Source of the DNA: Thermus sp. JCM 17653
GTDB lineage: Bacteria > Deinococcota > Deinococci > Deinococcales > Thermaceae
Length of the DNA stretch: 6,313 nt
NCBI GenBank assembly: GCA_001311585.1
Contig: BBBN01000095.1
Location: 1-6,313, forward strand
Direction of reading: 5' to 3'
A program made the position numbers and the translations under genes. Under the pieces are notes generated by a model. It did no database searches. It saw only the letters and a program-made list of their open reading frames with translations, and was not told the DNA's origin. Below are positions 1 to 5,288 of this stretch, piece by piece (positions within the stretch are counted from its first letter, which is position 1; every line of letters begins with the position of its first letter).

Positions 1-204
1 CAGCGCCACCCCGTGCCGCCGGGCCAGGCGGACCAAGAAGGCCACCTCCTCCCGGGTCTCGGGCAGGACCACCGCCAAAGGAGCCTCCCCCACCAGGATG
101 GCGTCGTAGCGGTAGACCTCCTTCGCCGCCCGGGAGAGGAGGGCCCGTGGGCCGAAGAGCGCCTTGAGCTCGTCCAGGATCCCTTGGGCCCGGGAAAGCG
201 CCAT
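1..204 (-). CDS. glcD: GlcD-like FAD-linked glycolate oxidase subunit, N-terminal 68 residues (cut by window edge)
   Basis: The minus strand reads an open 68-codon frame from ATG at 204 to the first base of the window with no stop, so the gene continues to the left. The protein starts MALSRAQGILDELKALFG and reaches PLAVVLPETREEVAFLVRLA at about residues 43-62. That pattern (R/K-Y-D-A, then P-x-A-V-V-x-P-x-T-x-E-E-V) is the entry to the FAD-binding type 4 domain of the GlcD / D-lactate dehydrogenase family. Family knowledge: GlcD is the flavin subunit that oxidises glycolate to glyoxylate with GlcE and GlcF. The start is supported by a TGn-TAGCCT -10-like box ending 6 nt before the ATG and by the lack of a well-spaced Shine-Dalgarno sequence. 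Substrate cannot be fixed from this piece; another FAD-linked oxidase such as D-lactate dehydrogenase is possible. Confidence 0.85.
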   Translation of the reverse strand, partial: MALSRAQGILDELKALFGPRALLSRAAKEVYRYDAILVGEAPLAVVLPETREEVAFLVRLARRHGVAL

Positions 205-210
205 GCCCTT

Positions 211-219
211 AGGCTACCA
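211..219 (-). promoter_or_regulatory. Probable extended -10 box of the GlcD-like gene (leaderless start)
   Basis: On the minus strand TGG-TAGCCT (219 to 211) is followed by the 6 nt AAGGGC and then ATG at 204. The TGn extension and the 6-nt spacing match the pilC promoter in this window (TGG-TATACT, 6 nt, ATG). No -35 hexamer is recognisable. The box overlaps the TAG stop of the possible small ORF upstream. Confidence 0.4.
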
Positions 220-423
220 GGTGGGGTCGCAGGCAGGGGAGGAATTGGGAGCCACCGGCTGGGAGGCGGCCACGTAGGGCCCCAAGGCCCCGCCCACCAC
301 CCCTTGGATCCAAAGGCGCCGGTAGGGAAGGACGGGCTCCACCCCGATGCCCTGAGGGGAGGTGGCCCCACCCCCTTGGACCCGGCCCTCCGGGGTGACC
401 GTGAGAAACCCCCTGCTACGCAT
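214..423 (-). CDS. Possible small or remnant ORF of about 69 residues, not recognised
   Basis: Between the GlcD-like gene and the EVE gene the minus strand holds an open frame ending at TAG 214-216, 9 nt before the GlcD-like ATG. From about residue 5 (GFLTVTPEGRVQGGG) to the end (APNSSPACDPTW) most codons end in G or C like real genes here, while the first few are AT-richer. Candidate starts are ATG 423 (preceded by TATGGT and 7 nt), ATG 435 and ATG 447. No known domain is recognised. The tail resembles the C-terminal end of an extracellular, possibly minor-pilin-like protein, so it may be the leftover 3' end of a decayed gene; this is speculation. It could also be non-coding leader sequence of the GlcD-like gene. 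This entry and the EVE promoter account for the 291-base stretch 205-495. Confidence 0.3.
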   Translation of the reverse strand: MRSRGFLTVTPEGRVQGGGATSPQGIGVEPVLPYRRLWIQGVVGGALGPYVAASQPVAPNSSPACDPTW

Positions 424-459
424 ACTTCCAACCATAGACTCCTTCATGGCCCTGGGAAG

Positions 460-488
460 TTGGAAGCGAGTAAATCCGCCTTTAGACT
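460..488 (+). promoter_or_regulatory. Promoter of the EVE-domain gene (-35 and -10, leaderless)
   Basis: TTGGAA at 460-465 and TAGACT at 483-488 are separated by exactly 17 bp, each matching 4 of 6 consensus bases. The -10 ends 7 nt before the ATG at 496, so transcription should start at or next to the start codon. No Shine-Dalgarno sequence lies between. The local sequence is clearly more AT-rich than its surroundings. This is the most complete sigma-A-type promoter in the window. Confidence 0.65.
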
Positions 489-495
489 GCGAAGC

Positions 496-948
496 ATGGC
501 CTACTGGCTCCTCAAGTCCGAACCCCAGGTGTACGGCATCGAAGACCTGGAACGGGAGGGGAGGGCCCTTTGGGACGGGGTCCGGAACTACCAGGCCCGG
601 AACTACCTGATGGCCATGAAGGAGGGGGATCTCTGCTTCTTCTACCACTCGGGCGCCAACCCCCCAGGGATCGCCGGGCTGTGCCGGGTGGTGCGCACCC
701 TCCTCCCCGACCCCACCCAGTTTGACCCGGAAAACCCCTACTACGACCCCAAGGCCACGCCGGCGAAGCCCCGCTGGTACACGGTGGAGGTGGCCTTCGT
801 GGAGAAATGGCCCCTCATCCCCCTGGCCGAGCTCAAAACCCTCTTTCCCCCAGACCACCCCCTGGTGCGGAGGGGGAACCGGCTTTCCGTGATGCCGGTT
901 CCCCCCGAGGTGGCGGAGAGGCTTATTGCGCGGAGAGGGTCCCGATGA
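496..948 (+). CDS. EVE-domain protein (THYN1 / PUA-like fold)
   Basis: A 150-residue protein, the normal length for single-domain bacterial EVE proteins. Visible family blocks are the N-terminal MAYWLLKSEP (1-10), W26-D-G-V-R-N-Y-Q-A-R-N36, then G-D-L-C-F-F-Y-H-S (44-52), G-I-A-G (58-61) followed by C-R-V-V, and a later Y-Y-D-P-K-A block ahead of P-R-W. Family knowledge: EVE domains are PUA-like folds related to YTH and ASCH domains that bind modified bases in DNA or RNA; human THYN1 is a relative. The natural ligand here is unknown. The start at 496 is chosen because the family begins with exactly this YWLLKSEP block and a promoter ends 7 nt before it; the frame stays open upstream but looks non-coding. 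The 3' end overlaps pilC tail to tail by 26 bp, leaving no room for a separate terminator. Confidence 0.93.
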   Translation: MAYWLLKSEPQVYGIEDLEREGRALWDGVRNYQARNYLMAMKEGDLCFFYHSGANPPGIAGLCRVVRTLLPDPTQFDPENPYYDPKATPAKPRWYTVEVAFVEKWPLIPLAELKTLFPPDHPLVRRGNRLSVMPVPPEVAERLIARRGSR

Positions 949-2143
949 TCTTGAAGAGGGGCAGGAACATCCCGGCCACGATCATGCCCACGATGACCCC
1001 CAGGAAGATGATCATGAGGGGCTCAATGGCCGCGGTGAGGCTGGCCACCGCCTCGTCCACCTCCCGCTCGTAGAAGTCGGCGATCTTGGAAAGCAAGGTG
1101 TCCAAAGCCCCCGTCTCCTCGCCGATGGCCACCATGGAACTCACCATGGGGGGGAAGACGAAGGGGTGCTGGGCCAGGGTGAGGTTCAGGGGGTCCCCCT
1201 GCTGGATCTTCAGCTTGGCCCCATCCACGATCTCCTCTACCACGCTGTTGCCCGCCGTCCCCTTGGTGATGTCCAAGGCCTCCACGATGTTCACGCCGCT
1301 GGAGAGGAGGAGGGCCAGGGTGCGGGAGAAGCGGGCCACGGCGGTCTTGCGGTTGAGGTTGCCGAACACCGGCACCCTGAGCTTGATGCGGTCGATGACC
1401 CTCCGCCCCTGGGGGGTGCCGTAGTACCAGCGGTAGGCGAAGAAGAGGACCACAAAAAGGAGAAGAAGGGGCAGGGTAGCCGCCCGCAAGAAGTCGGAGA
1501 GGGCGATAAGAAAGCGGGTGAGGAGGGGAAGCTCCGAGCCCAAATCGGTGAGGATCTGGGCGAACTGGGGCACGATCCCCGTGAGGAGGAAGTAGGCCAC
1601 GCCCACGGCGAAGACGAAGACGATGACCGGGTAGGTCATGGCGCTTCGGATCTTGCCCCTTAGCTCCAGCTCCTTTTCCAGGAAGGTTGCCAGCCGGTCC
1701 AGGATGAGGTCCAGGCCGCCCGAGGTCTCCCCGGCCCGCACCAGGTTCACGTAGAGGCGGGAGAAGAGCTTGTGCTTGGCGAGGGCGTCGGAGAAGGCCG
1801 TGCCCCCTTCTATGTCCGTGCGCACCTGCTTGAGGATCTCCCGGAACTTCTTGTTCTCCGTCTGCCGCTCCAGGATGGCCAGGGATTGGAGGAGGGTGAG
1901 GCCCGCCCCCAGCATGGTGGCGAGCTGCCGGGAGAAGATGGCGAGGTCCCGAAGGCCAGGACCCCGCTCCAAAACGGGAAGGCGCACCTCGGCCCGGAGG
2001 CCCCGCCCAGGCTCCTTGATCTCGGCCACGAAGAGGCCCCGGTCGCGGAGGAGCCTGGCGGCGGTGCGCAGGTCCTCGGCCTCAATGGTGGCCTCCACCA
2101 GGCGGCCCTGGCGGTCGCGGGCCTTATACTGGTAGACCGGCAT
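923..2143 (-). CDS. pilC: PilC, type IV pilus inner-membrane platform protein (GspF family)
   Basis: A 406-residue protein, full length for PilC/GspF. It begins MPVYQYKARDRQGRLVEA, the usual start of the family. Two GspF repeats are visible, about residues 65-190 (F-S-R-Q-L-A-T-M-L-G-A-G near 70-81, then R-A-G-E-T-S-G-G-L near 136-144) and about 270-400 (F-S-R-T-L-A-L-L-L-S-S-G-V, then G-E-E-T-G-A-L). Hydrophobic segments lie near 172-190, 222-241 and the C-terminal 375-400. Family knowledge: PilC sits in the cytoplasmic membrane and links the PilB-type motor ATPase to pilin polymerisation; in Thermus, pili are also linked to DNA uptake. No other pilus gene is adjacent. The frame is open upstream to 2269, but the ATG at 2143 is supported by homology and by a TGG-TATACT -10 box 6 nt away. 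The frame is intact throughout. Confidence 0.95.
   Translation of the reverse strand: MPVYQYKARDRQGRLVEATIEAEDLRTAARLLRDRGLFVAEIKEPGRGLRAEVRLPVLERGPGLRDLAIFSRQLATMLGAGLTLLQSLAILERQTENKKFREILKQVRTDIEGGTAFSDALAKHKLFSRLYVNLVRAGETSGGLDLILDRLATFLEKELELRGKIRSAMTYPVIVFVFAVGVAYFLLTGIVPQFAQILTDLGSELPLLTRFLIALSDFLRAATLPLLLLFVVLFFAYRWYYGTPQGRRVIDRIKLRVPVFGNLNRKTAVARFSRTLALLLSSGVNIVEALDITKGTAGNSVVEEIVDGAKLKIQQGDPLNLTLAQHPFVFPPMVSSMVAIGEETGALDTLLSKIADFYEREVDEAVASLTAAIEPLMIIFLGVIVGMIVAGMFLPLFKIIGTLSAQ
2125..2130 (+). promoter_or_regulatory. Probable -10 box of the tsaC-scpB unit
   Basis: TATACT at 2125-2130 lies 11 nt before the tsaC ATG at 2142, which would give an mRNA with a leader of only about 5 nt. 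The box is inside pilC codons 5-7 on the opposite strand. No convincing -35 is seen. The identical hexamer on the other strand (2155-2150) serves pilC. Confidence 0.4.
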
Positions 2144-2729
2144 GGAAGCAGTATACCAGGAAGCCCTGGCCAAAGCGGCCGAGGCCCTTAAGGGAGGGGG
2201 TTTGGTGGCCTTCCCCACGGACACGGTCTGGGGGGTGTTGGCCCTCATGGAGGACGAGGCCGCCTGCAAGAGGATCTACGAGGTCAAGGGTAGGCTCGAG
2301 GACAAGCCCCTTCAGGTGCTGGTGGCGGACCTAGAAAGCGCCCTAAAGCTTGTGGACCTCGGCCCCCTGAAAGAGAAGTTTTTGCGCCTAGCGGAGGCCT
2401 TCTGGCCGGGGGGGCTCACCGTGGTGGTCCCCGGGAAGGGCATCCCCCCCTGGATCAGCCAAGACGGCTCCGTGGGCCTCAGGATGCCCGCCCACCACCC
2501 CCTGCGGGAGCTCCTCCGCCGGGTAGGGGGGCACGCCGCCGCCACCAGCCTAAACAAAAGCGGCGAACCCCCGGTGAGAAGCGAGGCCGAGGCCCGGACC
2601 TTCCCCGTGGACTTCGTCTTCCCAGGAGAGGCGGGGGGCCTGGCCTCCAGCGTGGTGGACCTGCGCACCGGGAAGGTCTTGAGGGAAGGGGCCATTCCCA
2701 AGGAGGCCCTCCTCCCCTACCTCGCCTAG
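2142..2729 (+). CDS. tsaC: YrdC/Sua5-type L-threonylcarbamoyladenylate synthase
   Basis: A 195-residue single YrdC domain. Family signatures: G-G-L-V-A-F-P-T-D-T-V-W-G (19-31), the K-x-R motif K49-G-R51 with K55-P-L, P-G-G-L-T (89-93), V-G-L-R-M-P (111-116), and S136-L-N138 within A-T-S-L-N-K-S-G. Family knowledge: these residues bind ATP and bicarbonate/threonine to make threonylcarbamoyl-AMP, the donor for the t6A37 modification of ANN-decoding tRNAs, later transferred by TsaD with its partners. The protein lacks the extra C-terminal Sua5 domain, so it is TsaC-like; the related YciO subfamily cannot be fully excluded. The ATG at 2142 shares the palindrome CATG with the pilC start. ScpB follows after 3 nt and is probably co-transcribed. 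Confidence 0.9.
   Translation: MEAVYQEALAKAAEALKGGGLVAFPTDTVWGVLALMEDEAACKRIYEVKGRLEDKPLQVLVADLESALKLVDLGPLKEKFLRLAEAFWPGGLTVVVPGKGIPPWISQDGSVGLRMPAHHPLRELLRRVGGHAAATSLNKSGEPPVRSEAEARTFPVDFVFPGEAGGLASSVVDLRTGKVLREGAIPKEALLPYLA
2150..2158 (-). promoter_or_regulatory. Extended -10 promoter of pilC (leaderless)
   Basis: On the minus strand TGG-TATACT (2158 to 2150) is followed by GCTTCC and then the pilC ATG at 2143. TATACT matches 5 of 6 bases of the -10 consensus and carries the TGn extension, which can compensate for the missing -35. The box lies inside codons 3-6 of the divergent tsaC gene. Confidence 0.55.
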
Positions 2730-2732
2730 CCC

Positions 2733-3257
2733 ATGGAAGGGCCCGGCTTGAAGGCAGAGATCCTGGCGGTGCTCTTCGCCGCCGGGAGGCCTGTGCGCCT
2801 CAAGGAGCTCAAGGCCCTGGGCCACCCCGAGGAGGCCCTTCTCCGCGCCCTCAAGGCCCTGGAGAAGGACCTCGAGGCCGGCCACCTGGGCGTGGCCCTG
2901 GAGCGGGTGGCGGGGGGTGGCGGCTTTTGGTGCACGAAAAGGTGCTCCCGGCGGTGGAAAGGGTCCTCAAACCCACCCCGCCCCGCCTCTCCAAGGCGGC
3001 CCTGGAGGTCCTGGCCCTCATCGCCTACCACCAGCGTTGCCCGGGCGGAGCTGGAAGCCATGCGGGGAAAGAGCGTGGAAGGGGTCCTGGAAAGCCTCCT
3101 GGAGCGGGGCCTTATCCGGGTGGTGGGGGAGAAGGAGGCCCCCGGCCGCCCCAAGCTCTACGGCACCACGGAACGCTTCCTGGAGGTCTTCGGCCTGGAG
3201 AGCCTAGAGGACCTCCCGCCCCTCGAGGAGGGCCCACCCCTCCTCCTCCGGGGCTAG
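2733..3257 (+). CDS. scpB: ScpB, segregation and condensation protein B (frame broken by two indels)
   Basis: Family knowledge: ScpB is the winged-helix kleisin partner that works with ScpA and SMC in chromosome compaction. The N-terminal part (MEGPGLKAEILAVLFAAG...) is in the frame of 2733. From about 2918 the homology moves to another frame (W-R-L-L-V-H-E-K, then L-S-K-A-A-L-E-V-L-A-L-I-A-Y-H-Q) and returns to the first at about 3036 (V-A-R-A-E-L-E-A-M-R-G-K-S-V-E-G-V-L). It ends with the family tail G-R-P-K-L-Y-G-T-T and F-G-L-E-S-L-E-D-L-P-P-L. One G missing from the G6 run 2912-2917 and two bases missing near 3033-3036 (expected P-V after H-Q) restore about 175 residues. The start is 3 nt after the tsaC stop without a clear ribosome binding site, suggesting translational coupling. 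Uncorrected, the middle third is garbled and the protein probably non-functional. Confidence 0.85.
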   Translation: MEGPGLKAEILAVLFAAGRPVRLKELKALGHPEEALLRALKALEKDLEAGHLGVALERVAGGGGFWCTKRCSRRWKGSSNPPRPASPRRPWRSWPSSPTTSVARAELEAMRGKSVEGVLESLLERGLIRVVGEKEAPGRPKLYGTTERFLEVFGLESLEDLPPLEEGPPLLLRG

Positions 3258-4290
3258 GGCCTCCTTGGCAGGAACGGGCAGGGGGCTAAAGAGCTCGTTC
3301 TGCCGCACGAAGGCCAAGAGGAAACGGGAAAGAAGCCGCATCTGGCTCCTGTGAGCGCGGATGGCCCTCTCCTTGAGGCCCACCTCCCCCTCGGTGAGGG
3401 GGAAGCGGCGCCAGGGAAGCCCCCGCCCCCTGGGCGGGGGATAGAGGGGAAGCCTCGGGTGGAGGCCCTTGGGCAAGGGGTACTGGTAGCCCCCGTGGAT
3501 GAGGTAGTACTCCAGGCGGCCCTCGAGGCCCAAAAAGGCCGCCGCCTGCATGCCGAAGTAGGCCGTGGCCTGGTGGTCCCGGTGGGCGTCCAGGGGGCTC
3601 GGCAGGAGGATCCGGGTGGGCCTAAGGCGCTCCAGAAGCTCCACCAAGGTGGCCTCCAGGGCCTTTCCCGTGTAGGGAAGCCCAAGGCGGTAGCACCCCG
3701 GGTAGGCCACGGCCTCGAGGCCCGTGTAGGGGCTCTCGTAGGCCAGGTAGTAGTGGGTGGTGAAGAGGGCGAAAAGCCCCTGGTCCGGAAAGCCCAGAAA
3801 ATAGGCGCTCTCCCGGGGAAGGCCTAAGGCCTCGAGGCCCCGCCAGGCCTCCACCATCCGCCTCAGGGCCAGGCGGCGCATGGCCTCCTGGGAGGGGAGG
3901 GGCTTCCCGCCGCCAGGTCAAAGGCGTCCCCCGAGGTGAGGTAGACCACGCTCACCCGTCCCCCCCGCTCCCAGGTGCGGCGCATAAGCCCGCCGCCGCC
4001 AGCACCTCGTCGTCGGGATGGGGGGCCAGGACCAGAAGGTGCTCCCCCTCCCCAGGCTCCGGAAAGAGGGGCAGGCGGCGCACCCGAGCCGCGGAGAAGA
4101 GGGCGTGGTAGGAGGCGAAGAGGAAACGGCCGTTGATGAAGGCCCAGACCCCCAAGGCCGCCAGGATCACCAGCAAGCGCTCGGTCCATAGGAGCCCCAG
4201 CCACAGCCTCAGGGCCTCCCCCACCCCCAGGTAAAGGAGGAGCAGCAGAAGGAGCCACTGCCAAGGGGCCAGGCGGCGCACGGAGGCCAT
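3204..4290 (-). CDS. Membrane-anchored PIG-L family (LmbE-like) deacetylase, two frameshifts
   Basis: Repaired length is about 362 residues from the first ATG. The N-terminus carries two hydrophobic helices (about 12-34 and 39-58), followed by L-L-V-L-A-P-H-P-D-D-E (85-95), the zinc-binding PIG-L motif, at 4020-4006. The second metal motif H-R-D-H is at 3584-3573. Family knowledge: PIG-L enzymes are zinc-dependent amidohydrolases that remove acetyl groups from GlcNAc in GPI precursors, mycothiol, bacillithiol or antibiotics. The membrane anchor here suggests a lipid-linked or envelope substrate (inference). One base is missing near 3992-3999 (A-A-G-G-L-M expected after D-D-E-V-L) and one near 3906-3908 (before K-P-L-P-S-Q-E-A-M). 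ATG 4290 is the first start, but GTG 4281 is a good alternative because TAGAAT ends exactly 7 nt before it. The 3' end overlaps scpB by 54 bp. Confidence 0.82.
3420..3440. other. Perfect 9-bp GC stem with 3-nt loop
   Basis: CCCCCGCCC at 3420-3428 pairs with GGGCGGGGG at 3432-3440 around the loop CCT. It lies inside the PIG-L coding region (Pro-Pro-Pro-Arg-Gly-Arg-Gly) and about 160 bp beyond the scpB stop. No T-run follows on either strand, so it is not a classical intrinsic terminator. It could slow or end the scpB transcript, or simply reflect Pro/Gly/Arg codons. Confidence 0.4.
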
Positions 4291-4298
4291 TCTAAACT
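4289..4298. promoter_or_regulatory. Overlapping back-to-back -10 boxes for the PIG-L and GNAT genes
   Basis: The 10 bp ATTCTAAACT contain TAGAAT on the minus strand (4294-4289; 5 of 6 consensus) and TAAACT on the plus strand (4293-4298; 4 of 6), sharing 2 bp. TAGAAT ends 7 nt before GTG 4281 of the PIG-L gene. TAAACT ends 6 nt before GTG 4305 of the GNAT gene. Neither has a convincing -35. Confidence 0.5.
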
Positions 4299-4304
4299 GG
4301 AGGC

Positions 4305-4985
4305 GTGCCCACCCTGCGCCCGGCCCGCCCGGAGGACCTGCCCGCCATCGCCCGCCTCTCCCATAAGACCCTCCTCCTGGGCCGGGAAGGGTCTGGGGTT
4401 TTCCCCAGCGAGGCCCTCTGGGGCGAGCTTTTCGTGGCCCCCTACCTGAGGGCCGGGTGCTGCTCCCTGGTGGCCGAGGAGGGGGGCCAGGTGGTGGGGT
4501 ACATCCTGGGGGCCTGCGCCCTCCTCCCCCTGGCCCTGGCCCTCCTTGCCCGGTTGCCGGGGGTGCTTCTGCGCTTCCTCCTGGGGGGCTACGGCCCCAG
4601 GCTTCCCCACCTCCGCTACCTCCTCCGCCTCCTCCTCTTCCCGGGGCCCAAGGCCCCACAGAAGGCCTACCCCGCCCACCTCCACATCGCCGTGGACCCC
4701 AAGGCCCAAGGGCACGGCCTCGGCAGGGCCCTCCTGGCCGCTTTCTTGGAGTGTTTAAGGGCAAAAGGGGTCAGGGGGGTGCAGCTTTCCACCACCCGGG
4801 CCAACCGGGCAGCCCGCGGGCTCTATAGGAGCCTGGGCTTCCGGGTTTACGCCAAGCGGGCAAGCCCCTTTTGGGCCCCCTACCTGGGCCGCCCCCTGGT
4901 CCACGAGGTGTGGGTAAAGGAGCTGGGAGTCGTGGGGGAGGAAGCCCCTAAGGAGCGAGCTTCACGGCGGTGCCGCTGGCCGTGA
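4305..4985 (+). CDS. GNAT family acetyltransferase with a hydrophobic insertion
   Basis: A 226-residue protein starting at GTG ([20 protein letters not shown]). The acetyl-CoA motif A is [19 protein letters not shown] (126-144), with Q135, G138 and G140 as the pyrophosphate loop. Motif B follows as [16 protein letters not shown]. Between the strand V-V-G-Y-I-L-G (63-69) and motif A lies a stretch of about 50 residues made of Leu/Ala/Gly with Arg and Pro (about 71-118), likely an amphipathic or membrane-touching helical insertion. Family knowledge: GNATs move an acetyl group from acetyl-CoA to an amine; the substrate cannot be read here. The start is set by TAAACT 6 nt upstream; GGAGG at 4299-4303 is too close to the GTG for a normal Shine-Dalgarno. 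It is divergent from the PIG-L deacetylase and overlaps the YbjQ-type gene by 38 bp at the 3' end. Confidence 0.87.
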   Translation: MPTLRPARPEDLPAIARLSHKTLLLGREGSGVFPSEALWGELFVAPYLRAGCCSLVAEEGGQVVGYILGACALLPLALALLARLPGVLLRFLLGGYGPRLPHLRYLLRLLLFPGPKAPQKAYPAHLHIAVDPKAQGHGLGRALLAAFLECLRAKGVRGVQLSTTRANRAARGLYRSLGFRVYAKRASPFWAPYLGRPLVHEVWVKELGVVGEEAPKERASRRCRWP

Positions 4986-5271
4986 CCATGAGCATGGAGT
5001 TCCCCTGGCCCAAGACCTCGTAGTCCAGGTCCACGCCCACCACGGCATCCGCCCCAAGCCTCCTGGCCTCCTCAGCGAGCTCCTCTAGGGCCATCTCCCG
5101 GGCCCGCCTCAGCTCCGCCTCGTAAGCCCCGCTCCGCCCCCCCACGATGTCCCGCACCTGGGCGAGGAGGTCCCGGAGAAGGTTGGCCCCCACGATGGCC
5201 TCCCCGAAAACGATGCCCAGATACGCCTGTATGCGACGCCCTTCCACCTGGGGAGTGGTGGTGAGGATCAT
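4948..5271 (-). CDS. YbjQ / UPF0145 family protein
   Basis: A 107-residue protein, the usual length of the family. It shows almost the whole signature: [10 protein letters not shown], then [43 protein letters not shown] and [14 protein letters not shown]. Family knowledge: YbjQ-like proteins form small ring oligomers and were annotated as heavy-metal-binding; their physiological role is still unclear. The ATG at 5271 fits the family start and lies 6 nt after a TATTAT -10 box (5283-5278). The frame is open upstream to 5469, but that part is antisense to the helicase and not family-like. Confidence 0.92.
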   Translation of the reverse strand: MILTTTPQVEGRRIQAYLGIVFGEAIVGANLLRDLLAQVRDIVGGRSGAYEAELRRAREMALEELAEEARRLGADAVVGVDLDYEVLGQGNSMLMVTASGTAVKLAP

Positions 5272-5276
5272 GCCCC

Positions 5277-5283
5277 CATAATA
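5277..5283. promoter_or_regulatory. Fully overlapping divergent -10 boxes for the YbjQ-type and helicase genes
   Basis: Within CCCCCATAATAAGGGGG (5273-5289) the minus strand reads TATTAT (5283-5278), 6 nt from the YbjQ-type ATG at 5271. The plus strand reads CATAAT (5277-5282), 6 nt from the helicase GTG at 5289. Each matches 5 of 6 bases of TATAAT. The 7-bp AT island between two runs of five C and five G is the only AT-rich spot nearby. Confidence 0.55.
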
Positions 5284-5288
5284 AGGGG

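Noticed and set aside
13..495. Long plus-strand open frame running into the EVE gene, suggesting an N-terminal extension
   Set aside because: It is antisense to the GlcD-like gene, reads as low-complexity Gly/Pro/His/Arg sequence, and the EVE family starts at MAYWLLKSEP (496) just after a promoter.
448..858. Minus-strand extension of the small ORF to 858
   Set aside because: It runs antisense through the EVE gene and has no family-like content; high GC leaves antisense frames open.
926..1663. Long plus-strand ORF opposite pilC, rich in Glu/Gly/His
   Set aside because: A typical antisense shadow of a high-GC gene; pilC on the other strand is complete and well conserved.
2144..2269. Upstream extension of pilC to 2269
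   Set aside because: The extra residues are antisense to tsaC and unlike PilC; MPVYQYKAR is the normal family start and has its own -10 box.
4291..4764. Minus-strand extension upstream of the PIG-L gene
   Set aside because: Gly/Pro/Arg-rich shadow of the GNAT gene; the real protein begins with the membrane helices after 4290.
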